Positions 45,896 through 57,049 of a stretch of DNA of 64,000 nt are shown one piece after another (within the stretch, counting starts at the first letter, position 1; each line of letters opens with the position of its first letter). The translations under genes were made by a program, and so were the position numbers. The DNA lies in NCBI GenBank assembly GCA_033032175.1, contig CM065323.1, positions 12,958,001 to 13,022,000 on the forward strand, given 5' to 3'. This DNA comes from Saturnia japonica (taxonomy: Eukaryota > Arthropoda > Insecta > Lepidoptera > Saturniidae). The notes beneath the pieces were generated by a model that worked only from the letters and a program-made list of their open reading frames with translations, was not told where the DNA came from and made no database searches.

Positions 45896-46315
45896 TTATT
45901 TTATTCAAGTTGTCATGCGGGATAAAAAAAATTTATAACTTCTATAATAAGTATATTTAGTTATGTGCGTACATAAGTACAAATTGTTATTTTTATCGAC
46001 TTTGTTTCATAAATTATCCATTTATCGCTGCAGCTAAATGTAATAATAATATAAAATTCGTAAGCAAATAATTTCATTGAATCGACTATGTTATATTTCG
46101 TTTTATTATTCAACTCGATCTCGTTTCACGAAATTCTCGTCGGCGGCCTCATTTGGAACTTTGGCAACTACCCACGCGCTCGCCGTAACAAATAAATCGT
46201 CCAAATAATAATTTCGCTTCTGCTTGAAGTGGTTAACTGATAGTTTCCATGTGGAAACTAACATATTATTATAATATTTTTTTTAGTAGCTCAGCAAATT
46301 GAGGGTACAGTCTCT
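45896..46315. other. Unrecognised stretch
   Basis: No gene recognised. Confidence 0.4.
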
Positions 46316-46450
46316 CATGGTAAGCACACTACAATTCAAACTCAACGGTGACCACCGAGAGATCTAAATCCATCGACAGTCACCTGTCATAGGCTGATCC
46401 TCGAAACGCGACACGCAAACGCAAATCAAGTCGGGCAAAACTGCCCGTAA
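46316..46450 (-). repeat. LINE tail fragment, family L-A
   Basis: CAAACTCAACGGTGACCACC, AAATCCATCGACAGTCACCT match the L-A 3' end. Confidence 0.65.
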
Positions 46451-48159
46451 CGTAGCCTCTATCGCTGTTGTACATACATACACAATTACAGATCAATTAT
46501 TATAGACGGCAAGTAAGTGATCATAATAATACGGATAAGCCACCTATATTTTTAATATACGTGTCTGATTTCACAATAAAAGACAGGACACATTTTTTTA
46601 AATTTCTAACGTCACATTCCATTATATTTTCACGTCGTCAAAATCATCTCAGACGGTTTCTACCTGTAAATCTAGCGGTGAAACTTAAAGCCTTGAGTAA
46701 ACGCTTGAAGCGATTTTATGTGTTATATGTGTATGTGGTTATTTACACGTCGGCAGGGAGATAAAGCGCCTTTGCGTTCCACGATGCAACCCATCACAAA
46801 CAAAGGCCAAGAGAGGATGGAAAATGGAATTTTTAAAAACATCCTTTACGGCGTATGTGTCTGCCTTTTATATCCTTAGACTATAGTTGAAATGGAGTAT
46901 ATAGTGTTAGTGTAAGGATTCATTCTAAATATATGTATAATATTTTTATCTAATATCTAAAATATGTAAAAAAAAAAACCCACTGTCACTCAAAATAGGG
47001 CATTTGATTTATTTGAAATGACTGAGGTTTGCCGTTGTGCGCTTATCAAGCAAAAACTACTAAATAGATTTTGTCCAAATCTTTATTTATTTTACGCTTT
47101 AAATACTTGGTTCTAATCTGAAAGAAAAATTATCACGATATCTTTAATCATTAAAAAGTTATTAAAGTTTAAATAAGTTACGATTTTTTTATGCACCACG
47201 CTTTCTTCCGTCGCCCACAAGATCGGAGCCGCGGACACACTGTCTATTAAACTATTTTTAATAACGGAGTGAATAAAAACATTTTAAATTAGGAACAAGC
47301 ACGAATTATATGAATTAAGTATTAAAAAAAGTAGAGTAGGTACATAACATATGAATAAAGTTTTTCTCAGTCCTTGAACTCTTCGCTCCTCTAAGTCCGC
47401 TAGGTCCGCTCAGGATTCACTGTCCACCCTACAAAGCTTATTAAGCAACATGGATTATATAGAAAAATATATCCTAGAAAATGTACTGTTTTTTATTCTT
47501 TTGGCTATATTGAATTATAGTGGCTGATCAGCTGGCTGGCTTATATATTTGATATTGGCATGTGACATTGTCGAATTAATGTAACTTTAAATATATTTTG
47601 CAAATTTTAGGACGTTTCCTAAAATTTCCTTAAAATCTTAGCTGGCACCGTCTCCAAAAATAACAATAATTATATACTATTGTCTTAATAAATTATGTGG
47701 AAAACGCATAGTTAATAAGAATATAAAATTAGGTTAAAAAAGAATATTTTTTAGTAAATTGAAGTAAATAAATAATGTAATGATTTTTCTAATTTTTTTG
47801 TGCATTTTTTTTAAGTATCATATATAGGAGTCGGTTTTATTTTTGTAAAAAATATTATATTAGATTAAATAGATCATTATTGAGATTATTTTGTGTATAG
47901 AATTATGAAACTACCGGCGCTGTGTTGTACGTCAAGTTAGTGGAAAACGTCGGAGGTTAATCTTGTCAGGCGCTAACTGGATTCAGCGTCTTGCTACGTT
48001 GTATTACGATTATGCATTTCACTATGTTGCCTCTCGAGAACATTTCTATACTTTGTACAAGTATAAATATTATATTTTAGCTCATTTAAATAAATTTATT
48101 ATATTGCAGAAAAGTTAAAAACTGACCTTTTAAAACAAGATTCTCTGTTTCCCTGCTAC
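46451..48159. other. Unrecognised AT-rich stretch
   Basis: The frame 46468-46764 (98 codons, plus) has no recognisable domain, and its basic C-terminal part could be chance. No repeat is assigned across 1.7 kb. Confidence 0.4.
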
Positions 48160-48332
48160 ATAGGGCGCACTAAAAATTTTCTGAACTGGCCACTTACATT
48201 CAGAATATTTAAAAAATAATTACGGCGTTTGAAAATGGAACTCTTTGGATTTAAAATGCAGTTTGTTTCATCAATTCGTCAGTTGTTTTTAAATTTAAGC
48301 ACCTTTTTATATATTGCGTATAGTATGTTAAA

Positions 48333-49560
48333 ATGGATTTAACTGGCAAAAATTTTCGCTGCGATTGTAAGACGTGTTGTTTGACGCGTCAGCATATTGT
48401 CGCTCGCCTTCAAACTGCTTTTGGCAATAAAGCTCCATGCAAGTCGTTTATAGCTGGTTTGCAGAATTCAAACGCCGGTCCAAACACGAAAACATCGATG
48501 CTGTACGCCATATGATCGAAACATACGAAAATGTGATCTACTATGAGATTCGGGCATCCTTAATAAATCCATACAATCAACCTTACAAACACATTTGGGT
48601 GTGAAAAACTGTATTCCCGATTGGATCCCTCACAATTTAACTGAGGCTCAAAAAACGGACCGCGTTACTTGGTGCAACGCCATGCTTAATAGGTTCAACG
48701 AACGGACGTCAAATTTAGTGTGGGACATAGTGACAGGTGACGAAATATGGATTTACAGCTACGATCCTAATACACAGCAGCAATCGTCTGTTTGGGTCTT
48801 TCCAGATAAGCCAAACCGACCAAAGTGGCAAGTGCGCGGTCTGCTGCTAAGCGGATGAGCTACTTTTTTTTATATACATATATGGACATATGGCTACATT
48901 CACTTTGAAATTTCATCGTACAGTAAATAGCGATTGGTACACGACTATTTATTTGCCGGACATTATTGACGATATCCGTAAAAATAACCAAAAACGTCAT
49001 AACATATTGCAGAATGACAATGCCAGGTTTCATACGCCCAGACAGACAAATGATTTTTAAAAAGGGGAAAAACGTAAAAACTGCCTCGTTAGCTTAGACG
49101 TCGTAAGAGCGACTGCTATACTTGAAGTCCTGGTTTCGATTCCCAGGTCGATCAAAGTGTTATTGGATTTTTATATGAAATTCTCAGTAGCAGCTCGGAG
49201 TTTGCCTTTGTGGCCGATTAAATGCAATAGGCTCACCCTTTTTACAGGGAAACTAAAACATACCTAGCGAACTGTGGGTGTACACCTGCGCCTAACTCTT
49301 CGAGAATACAGGCGTGATGGTATGTTATGTTATGAAAAACGTATAGTATGTTATGGGTCATCCCGCATACAGTCCCGACTTGGCACCATTCGACTTCCTC
49401 TTGTTTTCAATAATCTAGAATTATTTACACGGTCAACAATTTTTAACACCAGAAGAAGCTGTTGAAGAGTATAAAAAGCAGTTTTCCGAGGCACCACTGA
49501 GGATTGGCATAAATGCTTTCAAATTGGTTTATTTCTATGAACAATTGCACTGCAGTTAAG
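48333..49560 (+). pseudogene. Decayed mariner transposase, SINE-interrupted
   Basis: The N-terminal part is in pieces (48333-48515). Then the frame at 48595-48858 reads CIPDWIPHNLTEAQKTDRVT, WCNAMLNRF and WDIVTGDEIWIYSYDPNTQQ, with the first catalytic Asp in TGDE. After a frameshift come YIHFEISS-like text and ILQNDNARFHTP (second Asp, about 49013). The SINE follows. After it, GHPAYSPDLAPFDFLLF (about 49360-49410) holds the third Asp in the PFD position. The motifs TGDE, NDNA and SPDLAP-x-DF identify a mariner DD34D transposase. Stops and shifts exclude function. Confidence 0.88.
49077..49333 (+). mobile_element. tRNA-headed SINE, family A (copy 7, full length)
   Basis: It is flanked by the 10-bp target duplication GAAAAACGTA (49067-49076 and 49334-49343). 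The head is CTGCCTCGTTAGCTTAGACG ... GTCCTGGTTTCGATTCCCAG, the body TCAGTAGCAGCTCGGAGTTT, and the tail ends ATGGTATGTTATGTTAT. Confidence 0.95.
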
Positions 49561-49854
49561 GGAAAATATATAAAGACCAATCATAGTACATTTTTGTTAT
49601 GAATTTCAGAAATTTTTCGTATGGCCCCACTTATGATTCTATATGCACGATTTTTTCACCCTTCTTAGGAATATATTACAGGTGTAAACTACACAATATT
49701 GAATGGTTTTAATATTAGGTTATATTCCTTACGCCTACTTTACAATTTTAAAAATTTCTAACGCCCCCGTACATCAACTTTTTTGAACACAGCAGATGGT
49801 GTGGCGCTTGTAAAAAGAAAGCCATGATAAATAAATTATTAAAAAGGTAACAAA

Positions 49855-49922
49855 AACTGTGGGTGTAGGTTAGTACACTTCTGCCTAACCCTTCGGGGAT
49901 ACAGGCGTAATGGTATGTTATG
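49855..49922 (+). repeat. SINE family A, tail fragment (copy 8)
   Basis: AACTGTGGGTGTAGGTTAGT, CTTCTGCCTAACCCTTCGGG and GGCGTAATGGTATGTTATG only. Confidence 0.8.
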
Positions 49923-49954
49923 TGTGGAAACAAAAACACGACTAAAAAATATAT

Positions 49955-50165
49955 TTTTCTATTTTGTTTTTTATTTGATTCCCAGACGTGGTATTTAAAT
50001 ATTATATAGCACAATTAATACGAATTTAACGACACCTCGTATGCTAAAATCCATCAAGCCATTTAGGCTACAGAGCGTGCCAAAGAAATAGACATACATA
50101 CATAATTATATACGCTCGAAAAATGTAACCGTTCTTTTTTGTATTCGAGTAATAAAACAAACACC
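49955..50165 (+). repeat. Dispersed repeat family G
   Basis: TTCCCAGACGTGGTATTTAA, CGACACCTCGTATGCTAAAA and GTGCCAAAGAAATAGACATA match 36240-36420 and the reverse of 25600-25775. Confidence 0.65.
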
Positions 50166-50965
50166 CGGGTAGGAATAAAGTGTGAAAATACTTATGTAGT
50201 TATAATAGGTATTGCATTTTAGTTTGAAATACAGGGCGTTCCATCCAATTCCGTAGAACTGCCGAAATCCGTATCAAAAGAACATAATTTTTCACCATTT
50301 TTAAAATCTGCTAGTCTCCTAACTTTCTTTGAGCCTTTGAGCGCCCCTATTTTCTTTAAACCTACTCCCTGGTTTATGTTTTTGTAGCTTTTGTAAAAAG
50401 CATAAAACCATTGGCTTTATATCAGAGAAACGGCGTAACGCCTTTAAACTTTTATTCCTTGTACTATACCTAAAAACAGTAGTAAAAACAATAGTGTTTT
50501 TAACATGAATCAATCAATGCTTTTAAAATCCCATTTATGTTTAAAAAAACTATGCGCAGATAACGTGCCGAAACAATTTCCGCTACAATGTAAATCAAAT
50601 CGGATACATCGACTGATAATGAAAGTTTTTTAGTAGATATTGAATAAGTTTTGTATGAAGCCAACACCTTCTAACGACCATTATTTTTATTTAAACCTTT
50701 ACCGCCTCCCTGAAAACTTTCCACCCACAGGAGTGAGATATCTCCTACTTGCAGAAAATTGGATCTAGACATAAAAAAGCTGATTTATATTTAGATTGAA
50801 TATTTAGGCGTAACAGTTTTGCTTTTCGTATAATATGTTACAAAACTCGCGACTCTTTGACGTCACACATCGATTTCTCATAGTTGACTAGCGTCTCCCT
50901 TACGCTGGTATGTCGCATTCCCATAACCACGATGTTTGAACTAAATATACACCGAAATCTTGAAG
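50166..50965. other. Unrecognised stretch
   Basis: No gene. Frames 50319-50513 and 50838-51059 (minus) lack motifs. Confidence 0.4.
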
Positions 50966-51020
50966 GTTTACAGTAGAGGTGGGCGATTATGAATGATTTA
51001 CATAATCGAGATATTCGATT

Positions 51021-52905
51021 ATGAATGATTTGATGATTGATGATGAGATTACAATACACAATACGAGAAATAATTTTTACAGAAAAGAGATAGCAGAAAA
51101 TAAAAATAATCCGAAAAAGTTGTGGGAAATATTAAACAAACTTACCGGTAAAATAGTTAAGTCAGTAGATAAAGTGGTAACTAATGCCTTTCTAAATGAA
51201 AACAATAGGGAATTATTCATTGCAAATGACTTTGCAACGGAATTTGAAACAAGTATAAAAAATATTGTGCCCTTGTGTGACAGACCATTGCTGGATGAAA
51301 ATAGTTATATGATACAACAAGACAAATCAATGTTATTTAAAAATGCTACAAAAAATAAAATAAGTAAAATAATGAAAAAATTAAATGTTAATAAATCAGC
51401 TGGTTTTGATAGCATTAGAATAATAGATATAAAAAAGATAGGAGACAAAATAGTAAATGCAATAGTGAAATTAATAAACATCAGTATTCAACAAGGTAAA
51501 TATCCATCTGAATTGAAAACGGGTATAGTTAGACCCATACATAAAAAAGGAAAATATAATGAGTTAGCCAATTATAGACCGATAACCATATTACCAGCTA
51601 TAAATAAAATAATAGAAAAATTTATATGTGATCAAATAAAGTAATTTTATCTGAAAAATAATATCTTATCTAAAGCACAATACGGTTTTCAAAGTAAAAA
51701 ATCTACATCATTACTACTTTCCAAATTTACAGATGAAGTCAATAGTTGTTTAGACAAAAAGCAGCATGTGATATTAATATTCATAGATTTTAGCAAGGCG
51801 TTTGACACACTTGGACACAATACACTATTAAAAACATTGAATAACTCGGGTATAAGAGGAAAACTACTTGATTGGTGTAAAGAATATCTATCTAGCCGAA
51901 GTTATCACGTCAAGATTGGCTCTAGTTTAAGCAGGCCGGTTAATGTCACAGAAGGCACTGCACCGGGATCTGTGATTGGTCCATTGCACTACTTGGCTTA
52001 CGTCAATGACTTAGAAAATATTTTAAAGCACTGTTCACTTTATCAATATGCAGATGATACCTGTATACTGTCGGCCAACAAAGACCTTAAAAAAGCTGAA
52101 GAGTCCTTACAGGTAGATTTCACTTCTATGACGAAATGGGCTCATGACATGGGACTTGTATTGAACTCACAAAAAACAAAAGTAATACATGTCCACTCAA
52201 GTCATATAAATACTTTCCATCCCTTTCAAATTAAAATTCATAGTCATGACTGTTTGCATAAAACTGTGCCGAATTGTAACTGTGCCCCAATAGAACAAGT
52301 ACCTACAATACAATACCTACCTGGGACTAATAGTGGATGACCGCTTTAATTGGAGTTATCAGGTAGAATCCGTATGTATTAAGTTGCGCGCCATACTCGC
52401 CAAACTTTCTATTATAAAGCGCAATGTGCCATATAGAATTCTCTTGCAAATGTACATAGCTCTTGTTGAATCTGTTATTTCGTATGGTCTTACCAGCTAT
52501 GGACGCACATTTAAAACTTACCTCGATAAGATAAAGAATCTGCAAATTCGTTTCTTAAACTTAATAGTACCAAGTAATTTAAAAAACAAATACTACGATA
52601 ACTATATCGGTTTATTCAAATATTGTAAGGTGTTACCTGTTCATGTTCGCGCTGAGTACTTGTTATTAATAGAACAATTTGAGAATTCCGACATACAAAT
52701 ACCAGTTAAATATAAAATTAATACACGACAGGCATTAACAAAACCTTTAAAAATACCACGTAAAAATAACTTCTATGGCAGGCGTACAATATCTTACACG
52801 ATACCTGACATTATTAATAAAATCCCATTGGACGTTAGGGATTCAATAAATAATAAAAACATGAAATACAAATTTAAAGATTATTACATCAACTCTATTG
52901 TATAA
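51021..52905 (+). pseudogene. LINE reverse transcriptase, broken by one stop and one frameshift
   Basis: Reverse transcriptase motifs appear in order: NKSAGFDSI (about 51391), NYRPITILPAINKIIEKF (about 51570), IFIDFSKAFDT (catalytic Asp, about 51769), GTAPGSVIGPL, YADDTCILSANK (catalytic AspAsp, about 52047), GLVLNSQKTKVIHV and YLGLIVDDRFNW. The C-terminal part (52333-52905) has SIIKRNVPYRIL and LVESVISYGLTSYG and ends at TAA. An in-frame TAA lies at 51642-51644. A 4-bp tandem duplication (TACCTACC, about 52314-52321) shifts the frame inside YLG. Motif style points to the CR1/Daphne/Jockey group. The coding starts mid-protein, and the first few codons come from the flanking MITE. Confidence 0.9.
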
Positions 52906-53109
52906 ATATAGTAAATTATAATCTTTTAACAGAACGTTAGGTTTAATACTATACATATGTATATTAAGAACAGCAACGCGTTGAACAAAACCTCAGGCCA
53001 TGGCATGCTAAGACAAACCCCAGAGGTTTTATAATATGCCTATAACAATAACTTTTATGTAAATTTTTGTGAAATAAATAAAAATAAAATAAATAAAATA
53101 AAATTTGAT
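51037..53109 (+). mobile_element. 5'-truncated Jockey-superfamily LINE
   Basis: The likely target duplication is ATTTGATGA (51028-51036 and 53110-53118). Coding is followed by a 3' UTR of about 200 bp (52906-53100) and a tail of AAATAAAATAAA-type units. The endonuclease region is missing from the 5' side, as in most genomic LINE copies. Confidence 0.85.
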
Positions 53110-53384
53110 ATTTGATGAATCGAATAATGATTATGAATGATAACTGAATTGAGATATGTGTAACTACTAATATTAGTACTTACCTAGCATTAGTAATTAC
53201 TAATCGTACTTCGGTTATGAATTATCACTTATCATAGAAATTTCTACTAATATTAGTAATTACTAACGGCCCTAATTGAGATATCTTCATAATCCAATTA
53301 TTACATTAGTATATCTCATGATCGCCCACCGCTAGTTTACATCCTGTTCATTGTTTCTTTTTGTTATTCTGAACGATGTCACAG

Positions 53385-53700
53385 GCAGACATAGAGAAGT
53401 TATGTGTATCTATATATCTGTATGTCTACTTGTAGCATCGTAGCTGCCAAACGGCTGAACCGACTTTGATTTAGTTTTATCTTGTTTCAAAGATGACTCG
53501 ATTGAGAGTTTTCATAGCTGTAATTTAATAAAATCTGTTCTGTTCTGATTCAGCTGCTTTCTAGTTGACGATTGGATGTGAGCGTCTTCCACTGGTATTA
53601 TGTTACTTCAATGATATTAGAAGAACATGGTAACCTTGACCTGATGCTGCAGGATCACTTGGAATCTGCTCAACTTATCACCACCTTACAGTAGAGTCAT
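53385..53700 (-). repeat. Dispersed repeat family H, third copy
   Basis: Reverse orientation: AACGGCTGAACCGACTTTGA, TTACTTCAATGATATTAGAA and GACCTGATGCTGCAGGATCA. Confidence 0.65.
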
Positions 53701-53753
53701 CACGTCTATAAGGCCCATTCGAATGGTCTCTATAAATATTTTATTTATACATA

Positions 53754-54085
53754 CTAGCGATCGCGCTAAGCTCGAATTTCGACCAGCGACTTTTTGATCA
53801 TAGATTAATTTCTGTTTGACATTTGCAGTTTTCATGAACCTAAATAATTATTATTATCTACATCACTTGCTGTCACTTTTCGTTGAGTGACAATGTCAAT
53901 ATTTTGGGGGGTCGAAGTTCAATGGCACTGGTCGAGTTAGGATTCGCAGTATTAATTTACTGATATTATAGATAAATTTTGGCTTTCTGCACTCCTTCTT
54001 CATATAAACTTTAACCATGCCAAATCTCACAGACTTCCGTGCACGCGATACGTTTAAAATGGTACCGAAAGCTTTTTAAACTATT
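53754..54085 (-). mobile_element. Non-autonomous Helitron-like element, family H3
   Basis: Plus-strand text begins CTAG (53754), then GCTCGAATTTCGACCAGCGA, GTCACTTTTCGTTGAGTGAC, AACTTTAACCATGCCAAATC and GTACCGAAAGCTTTTTAAAC. It is the reverse of 31214-31513. The TC end is no longer clear. Confidence 0.72.
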
Positions 54086-54705
54086 TTTAAAACTTTAAAA
54101 TTTACTCTGTTTACATAAACTGAATCTCTCCTGTACCTTAGCGTATCTAATGTAACATAAATGTCATTGAATCACACCCATGAAAAAAAGAAAAACGAAA
54201 AATTCTTATTAAAGTGTTGACGTCATAAATGATTTTACCGTTGGAAGCTTCTGCCATAAGTAGTATAGCGTGTCACGTAACCATCGGTGACACTAAAGCT
54301 AAAGATAGAACGGGTCGTTTGGGTGGGAAGTCTAAGGCAAGCTACAATTATAGTACAAAATTTTAAGACATTACATCAATTAATACAGACCTTATTTTTA
54401 TCATATATGTATATTATTTCTCAAAGGTGTTTTCCTGGCAAAGCTATATCCCCGTTAGTTCTTCATCAAAATTAATTATCCAAACATGATTTTAAAGTAT
54501 ATATTCCTTGCTTTATAAATATATAAAAAATAGTTCAGATTTTTTTTGTCTCTTTATTTAAGAGGCTTTTTACAGTTGGTCTATGCTAGCCCCCCCCCAT
54601 AGGAGCATATCCAAATTCTATAAAATTCTACAGAAAATAAAACTATTAACTAAATAAAAATACTACATACTTTTATTCCTTTTACTATAACTATTAACAA
54701 CAAAA
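54086..54705. other. Unrecognised stretch
   Basis: AT-rich, with a run of nine C (about 54590). No gene is recognised; the frame 54287-54475 has no motif. Confidence 0.4.
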
Positions 54706-54761
54706 TTCCACAGCATACGTCCAGCCGAACCAGAACTCGGTTCCGCTAGTATACTGTGGAA
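54706..54761. repeat. Imperfect long hairpin
   Basis: The outer arms TTCCACAGCATAC and GTATACTGTGGAA pair with one mismatch. Inside them AGCCGAACC pairs with GGTTCCGCT around a short loop (AGAACTC). It could be the joined ends of a small palindromic transposon remnant, or a structured RNA if transcribed. Confidence 0.6.
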
Positions 54762-55404
54762 AATACCAACATCTAAAGAACATAATAACCCCAAACTTAA
54801 AATATTAACGACTTCTGCTTATTTCACATCTAACACGTTCCACCAACAAGCGTTGAACATCTTCTATTTTCCCACGAGTTCAAAATTTTAAAACTTTTTT
54901 ATTAAGAATTCCATTTATTATGCTAATTAAAACATATTCGAGGCTTTATCTATAAATAATATTTTTAACTAACACGAGAGCTGTTTTAGTTAGATTGTTT
55001 ACATTCTTAAATGTGCTAAATATTTACACGGATCAGCTATTGTTTACATATTATAGATGTTAATATCTGGACAAACGAGCTTTGTTCGGTAACTATCTTT
55101 AAAAAAATCCCCTATATAGAGGTATACTTGGAATGTAAAACATTATCTAAATACGAAATTTCATCCAAAGCGTGGAAGCCGTTCCTGAGAAACCAATTAC
55201 ATATACATATAAATACCTCCATATTATATACAACAATATGTTGTCCGTCTGTCTGTCTTTTAATGTGGTTATAACTCAAGAACTACTGAACCGATTTACA
55301 TGATTCTTTTTAAATTCTTAATGTATTCTCTGACCAGATTTTAACCTACATCTTAAAAAAATATAGAACAAAAACTAAACATTCAGTTTAACTAATCCCT
55401 AAGA
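54762..55404. other. Mostly unrecognised, with a Helitron-J-like interior
   Basis: 55100-55215 (TATACTTGGAATGTAAAACA, TTATCTAAATACGAAATTTC) resembles the small Helitron at 57216-57378. 55230-55330 has transposon-style text (GTCCGTCTGTCTGTC). Confidence 0.45.
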
Positions 55405-55630
55405 AAGCATTTAGTCCTACTACACAGCCGAGAAATCGCGGGTTCGATACCCGTCCATAGCCGAATTTTGTATGATGAGCATAATTGTCAGTTGTATGTC
55501 TGGATGTTATTTATCTATATATGTATATCAGCTCTTTAGTTGCCATAGTACAAGCTTTGCTTAGTTTGGAATTAAATGGACGCGTGTGAAATTGTGTCCC
55601 CAAAATATTTATCCTAACATACAAAAAACT
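55405..55630 (+). mobile_element. tRNA-derived SINE, second family
   Basis: A B-box-like CGCGGGTTCGATACCCGTCC (about 55437) is followed by GTATGATGAGCATAATTGTC, GTCTGGATGTTATTTATCTA and GTACAAGCTTTGCTTAGTTT, then CCCCAAAATATTTATCC. The layout matches a common lepidopteran SINE type. The A-box part is decayed. The minus frame 55511-55702 is a reading of the SINE. Confidence 0.72.
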
Positions 55631-55770
55631 TAAATTAAATACTAAGTACCACAGGTTTGGAATAACATCCCAGTCATCAATAAAAGCCCGCAAGAAATTC
55701 AATGGGGTATGATTTTGATAGATTTTTAAACCTCATGTAACTTTTGATTACAATTACCATAATTTCTAGT

Positions 55771-56560
55771 AGATGTAGTGGATGTGATAGGGGTCACTAC
55801 TCACGTCGCCATGATAGAGTACTTCAAATCATACGTGAAGCAGTAATTCTTTCAGTAGCTAGAGCTCAAAAAGGATTGACCACTAACAGGAGACAAATTA
55901 ACTTTATAAAAGAAGGCTCAACCCGAAAGTACGCTCTTCTCAATTCTAGGTTCTGCACCTGATTTGACTATTTTAGTGGACACATATGAAAAACATTATA
56001 TAATCCCAGAGGATGTGGGTGTTTCGTCATCCAGACCGGACATACATATTTCTTTATTCTCGAGAAATCAAACGTATAGTACTTGTTGAGCTTACTGTAC
56101 CGTGGGAAACTAATATACCTAAAGACCACGCAATAAAAATGAATAAATATTACGATCTATCTAATGAGCTAACCAAAAACGGCTATGCGGTTAACTTGTA
56201 TGTGGTGGAAGTGGGAGCGAGAGATATTCCAGCGAAATCTCTCTATAACTTGCTAAAAGACCTCGGCCTGTCGAGAACTGCAGTAAGTTGTATTTTAGAA
56301 CGGGTATGTAAAGCAGCATTAACAGTCTCTTACCAAATCTGGCTTGGCAGGGAGGGTATCGCGGGCAGTCAAAGTGAACGCTGATTTGCATCATAAGAGG
56401 CCCCTTAAACCTACACCTAGGTGTCAAGTCCCGGGGTCTGCTTGTGTTCCCTCTCTCTGCCACACGATGAAACCCGGCACCCGCACGGTAAATCCATGGA
56501 ATGCTAAGATATTTGTCTCAGAGAGAGAGTCACTTCCAGATATCACTCCGCATTATTAGA
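55771..56560 (+). pseudogene. REL-endonuclease-like (PD-(D/E)XK) domain fragment, copy B
   Basis: The longer of two copies. The first frame (55744-55962) has RCSGCDRGHYSRRHDRVLQI (a CxxC...H....H cluster followed by RHD), then VARAQKGLTTNRRQINFIKE. In a second frame: EDVGVSSSRPDI. In the frame 56013-56384: REIKRIVLVELTVPWE, HAIKMNKYYDL, NLYVVEVGARDIPAKSLYNL and SYQIWLGREG. R2-group LINEs have a Cys/His knuckle, RHN, KPD and a D/E-containing strand in the same order in their C-terminal endonuclease, so I infer a REL endonuclease remnant. A 4-bp duplication (CATACATA-like, about 56039-56046) shifts the frame between RPDI and LYSREIK. Beyond 56384 the shared DNA is non-coding to about 56550. Confidence 0.62.
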
Positions 56561-56566
56561 GATCTT

Positions 56567-56640
56567 TAGCAGACTGGGTTGCGACGAGGGCGACGACCAT
56601 GCACATAGTGATAAACCTGTCACATCGTTTTTGATTTGTT
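56567..56640 (-). repeat. Repeat family E, tail
   Basis: ACTGGGTTGCGACGAGGGCG and GTGATAAACCTGTCACATCG resemble 6231-6290. Confidence 0.5.
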
Positions 56641-57049
56641 CCTTTTCGGAATCGGCTAGAATATATCTAGCTACCGACAGGATTTCGGGCCGGACGTTTT
56701 CTCTGAATTGTAATGTGCTTCCTATCCATCCATTTCTCCATTTACCTACTGCTGATTAATGGCCTGTTTTCGATTATGCCAATCCTCTAGATCTGGGGCG
56801 GCTCATATAGAGTTTACCCGCCATCCTTGCTATGTCGTCAGGCAATCGCACTGGCGGTCTGCCTCGCAGTCGTTTTTTCACCTCTGGGCCACCAATCTAC
56901 ATTGGTCCATCGTCCGTCTTTTCGTCTTCCCGAAGCCCCGCCCACTTTTACTTATCAATATCTTCAACCTTTCTTCTCTTCGTACTGCTATTCTATGGCA
57001 CTAATATAAAAATAGTTTATTTATCACAGTATGTAGTAACTTAAAAAGT
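56641..57049. other. Unrecognised, somewhat GC-richer stretch
   Basis: Three overlapping plus frames (56759-57044) reflect base composition. No motif supports a gene. Confidence 0.4.

Larger units (their letters stand above)
48160..49632 (+). mobile_element. Mariner element (DD34D-type) split by a SINE
   Basis: The ends share a decayed inverted repeat: left CACTAAAAATTTTCTGAACT (about 48169), right reverse complement CATACGAAAAATTTCTGAAA (about 49624). Without the SINE the element would be about 1.2 kb, a normal mariner size. It carries a decayed transposase. Confidence 0.75.
50974..53334. mobile_element. hAT-type MITE carrying a nested LINE
   Basis: The terminal inverted repeats are TAGAGGTGGGCGATTATGA (50974) and, reversed, TAGCGGTGGGCGATCATGA (ending 53334), 17 of 19 bases matching. 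The flanking 8-bp GTTTACAG (50966-50973) and GTTTACAT (53335-53342) match at 7 of 8 positions, the target size of hAT elements. Without the LINE it is about 0.28 kb and non-coding, with short palindromes such as ACTAATATTAGT. Confidence 0.82.

Noticed and set aside
46468..46764. 98-codon plus frame near a LINE tail
   Set aside because: No motif was recognised, and the basic C-terminal part is compatible with chance.
55420..55465. Possible tRNA 3' half
   Set aside because: The B-box-like sequence is followed directly by a known-style SINE body, and there is no matching 5' half.
56759..57044. Three overlapping plus frames of 60-81 codons
   Set aside because: Multiple overlapping frames in one short, GC-richer stretch reflect composition; none has a motif.
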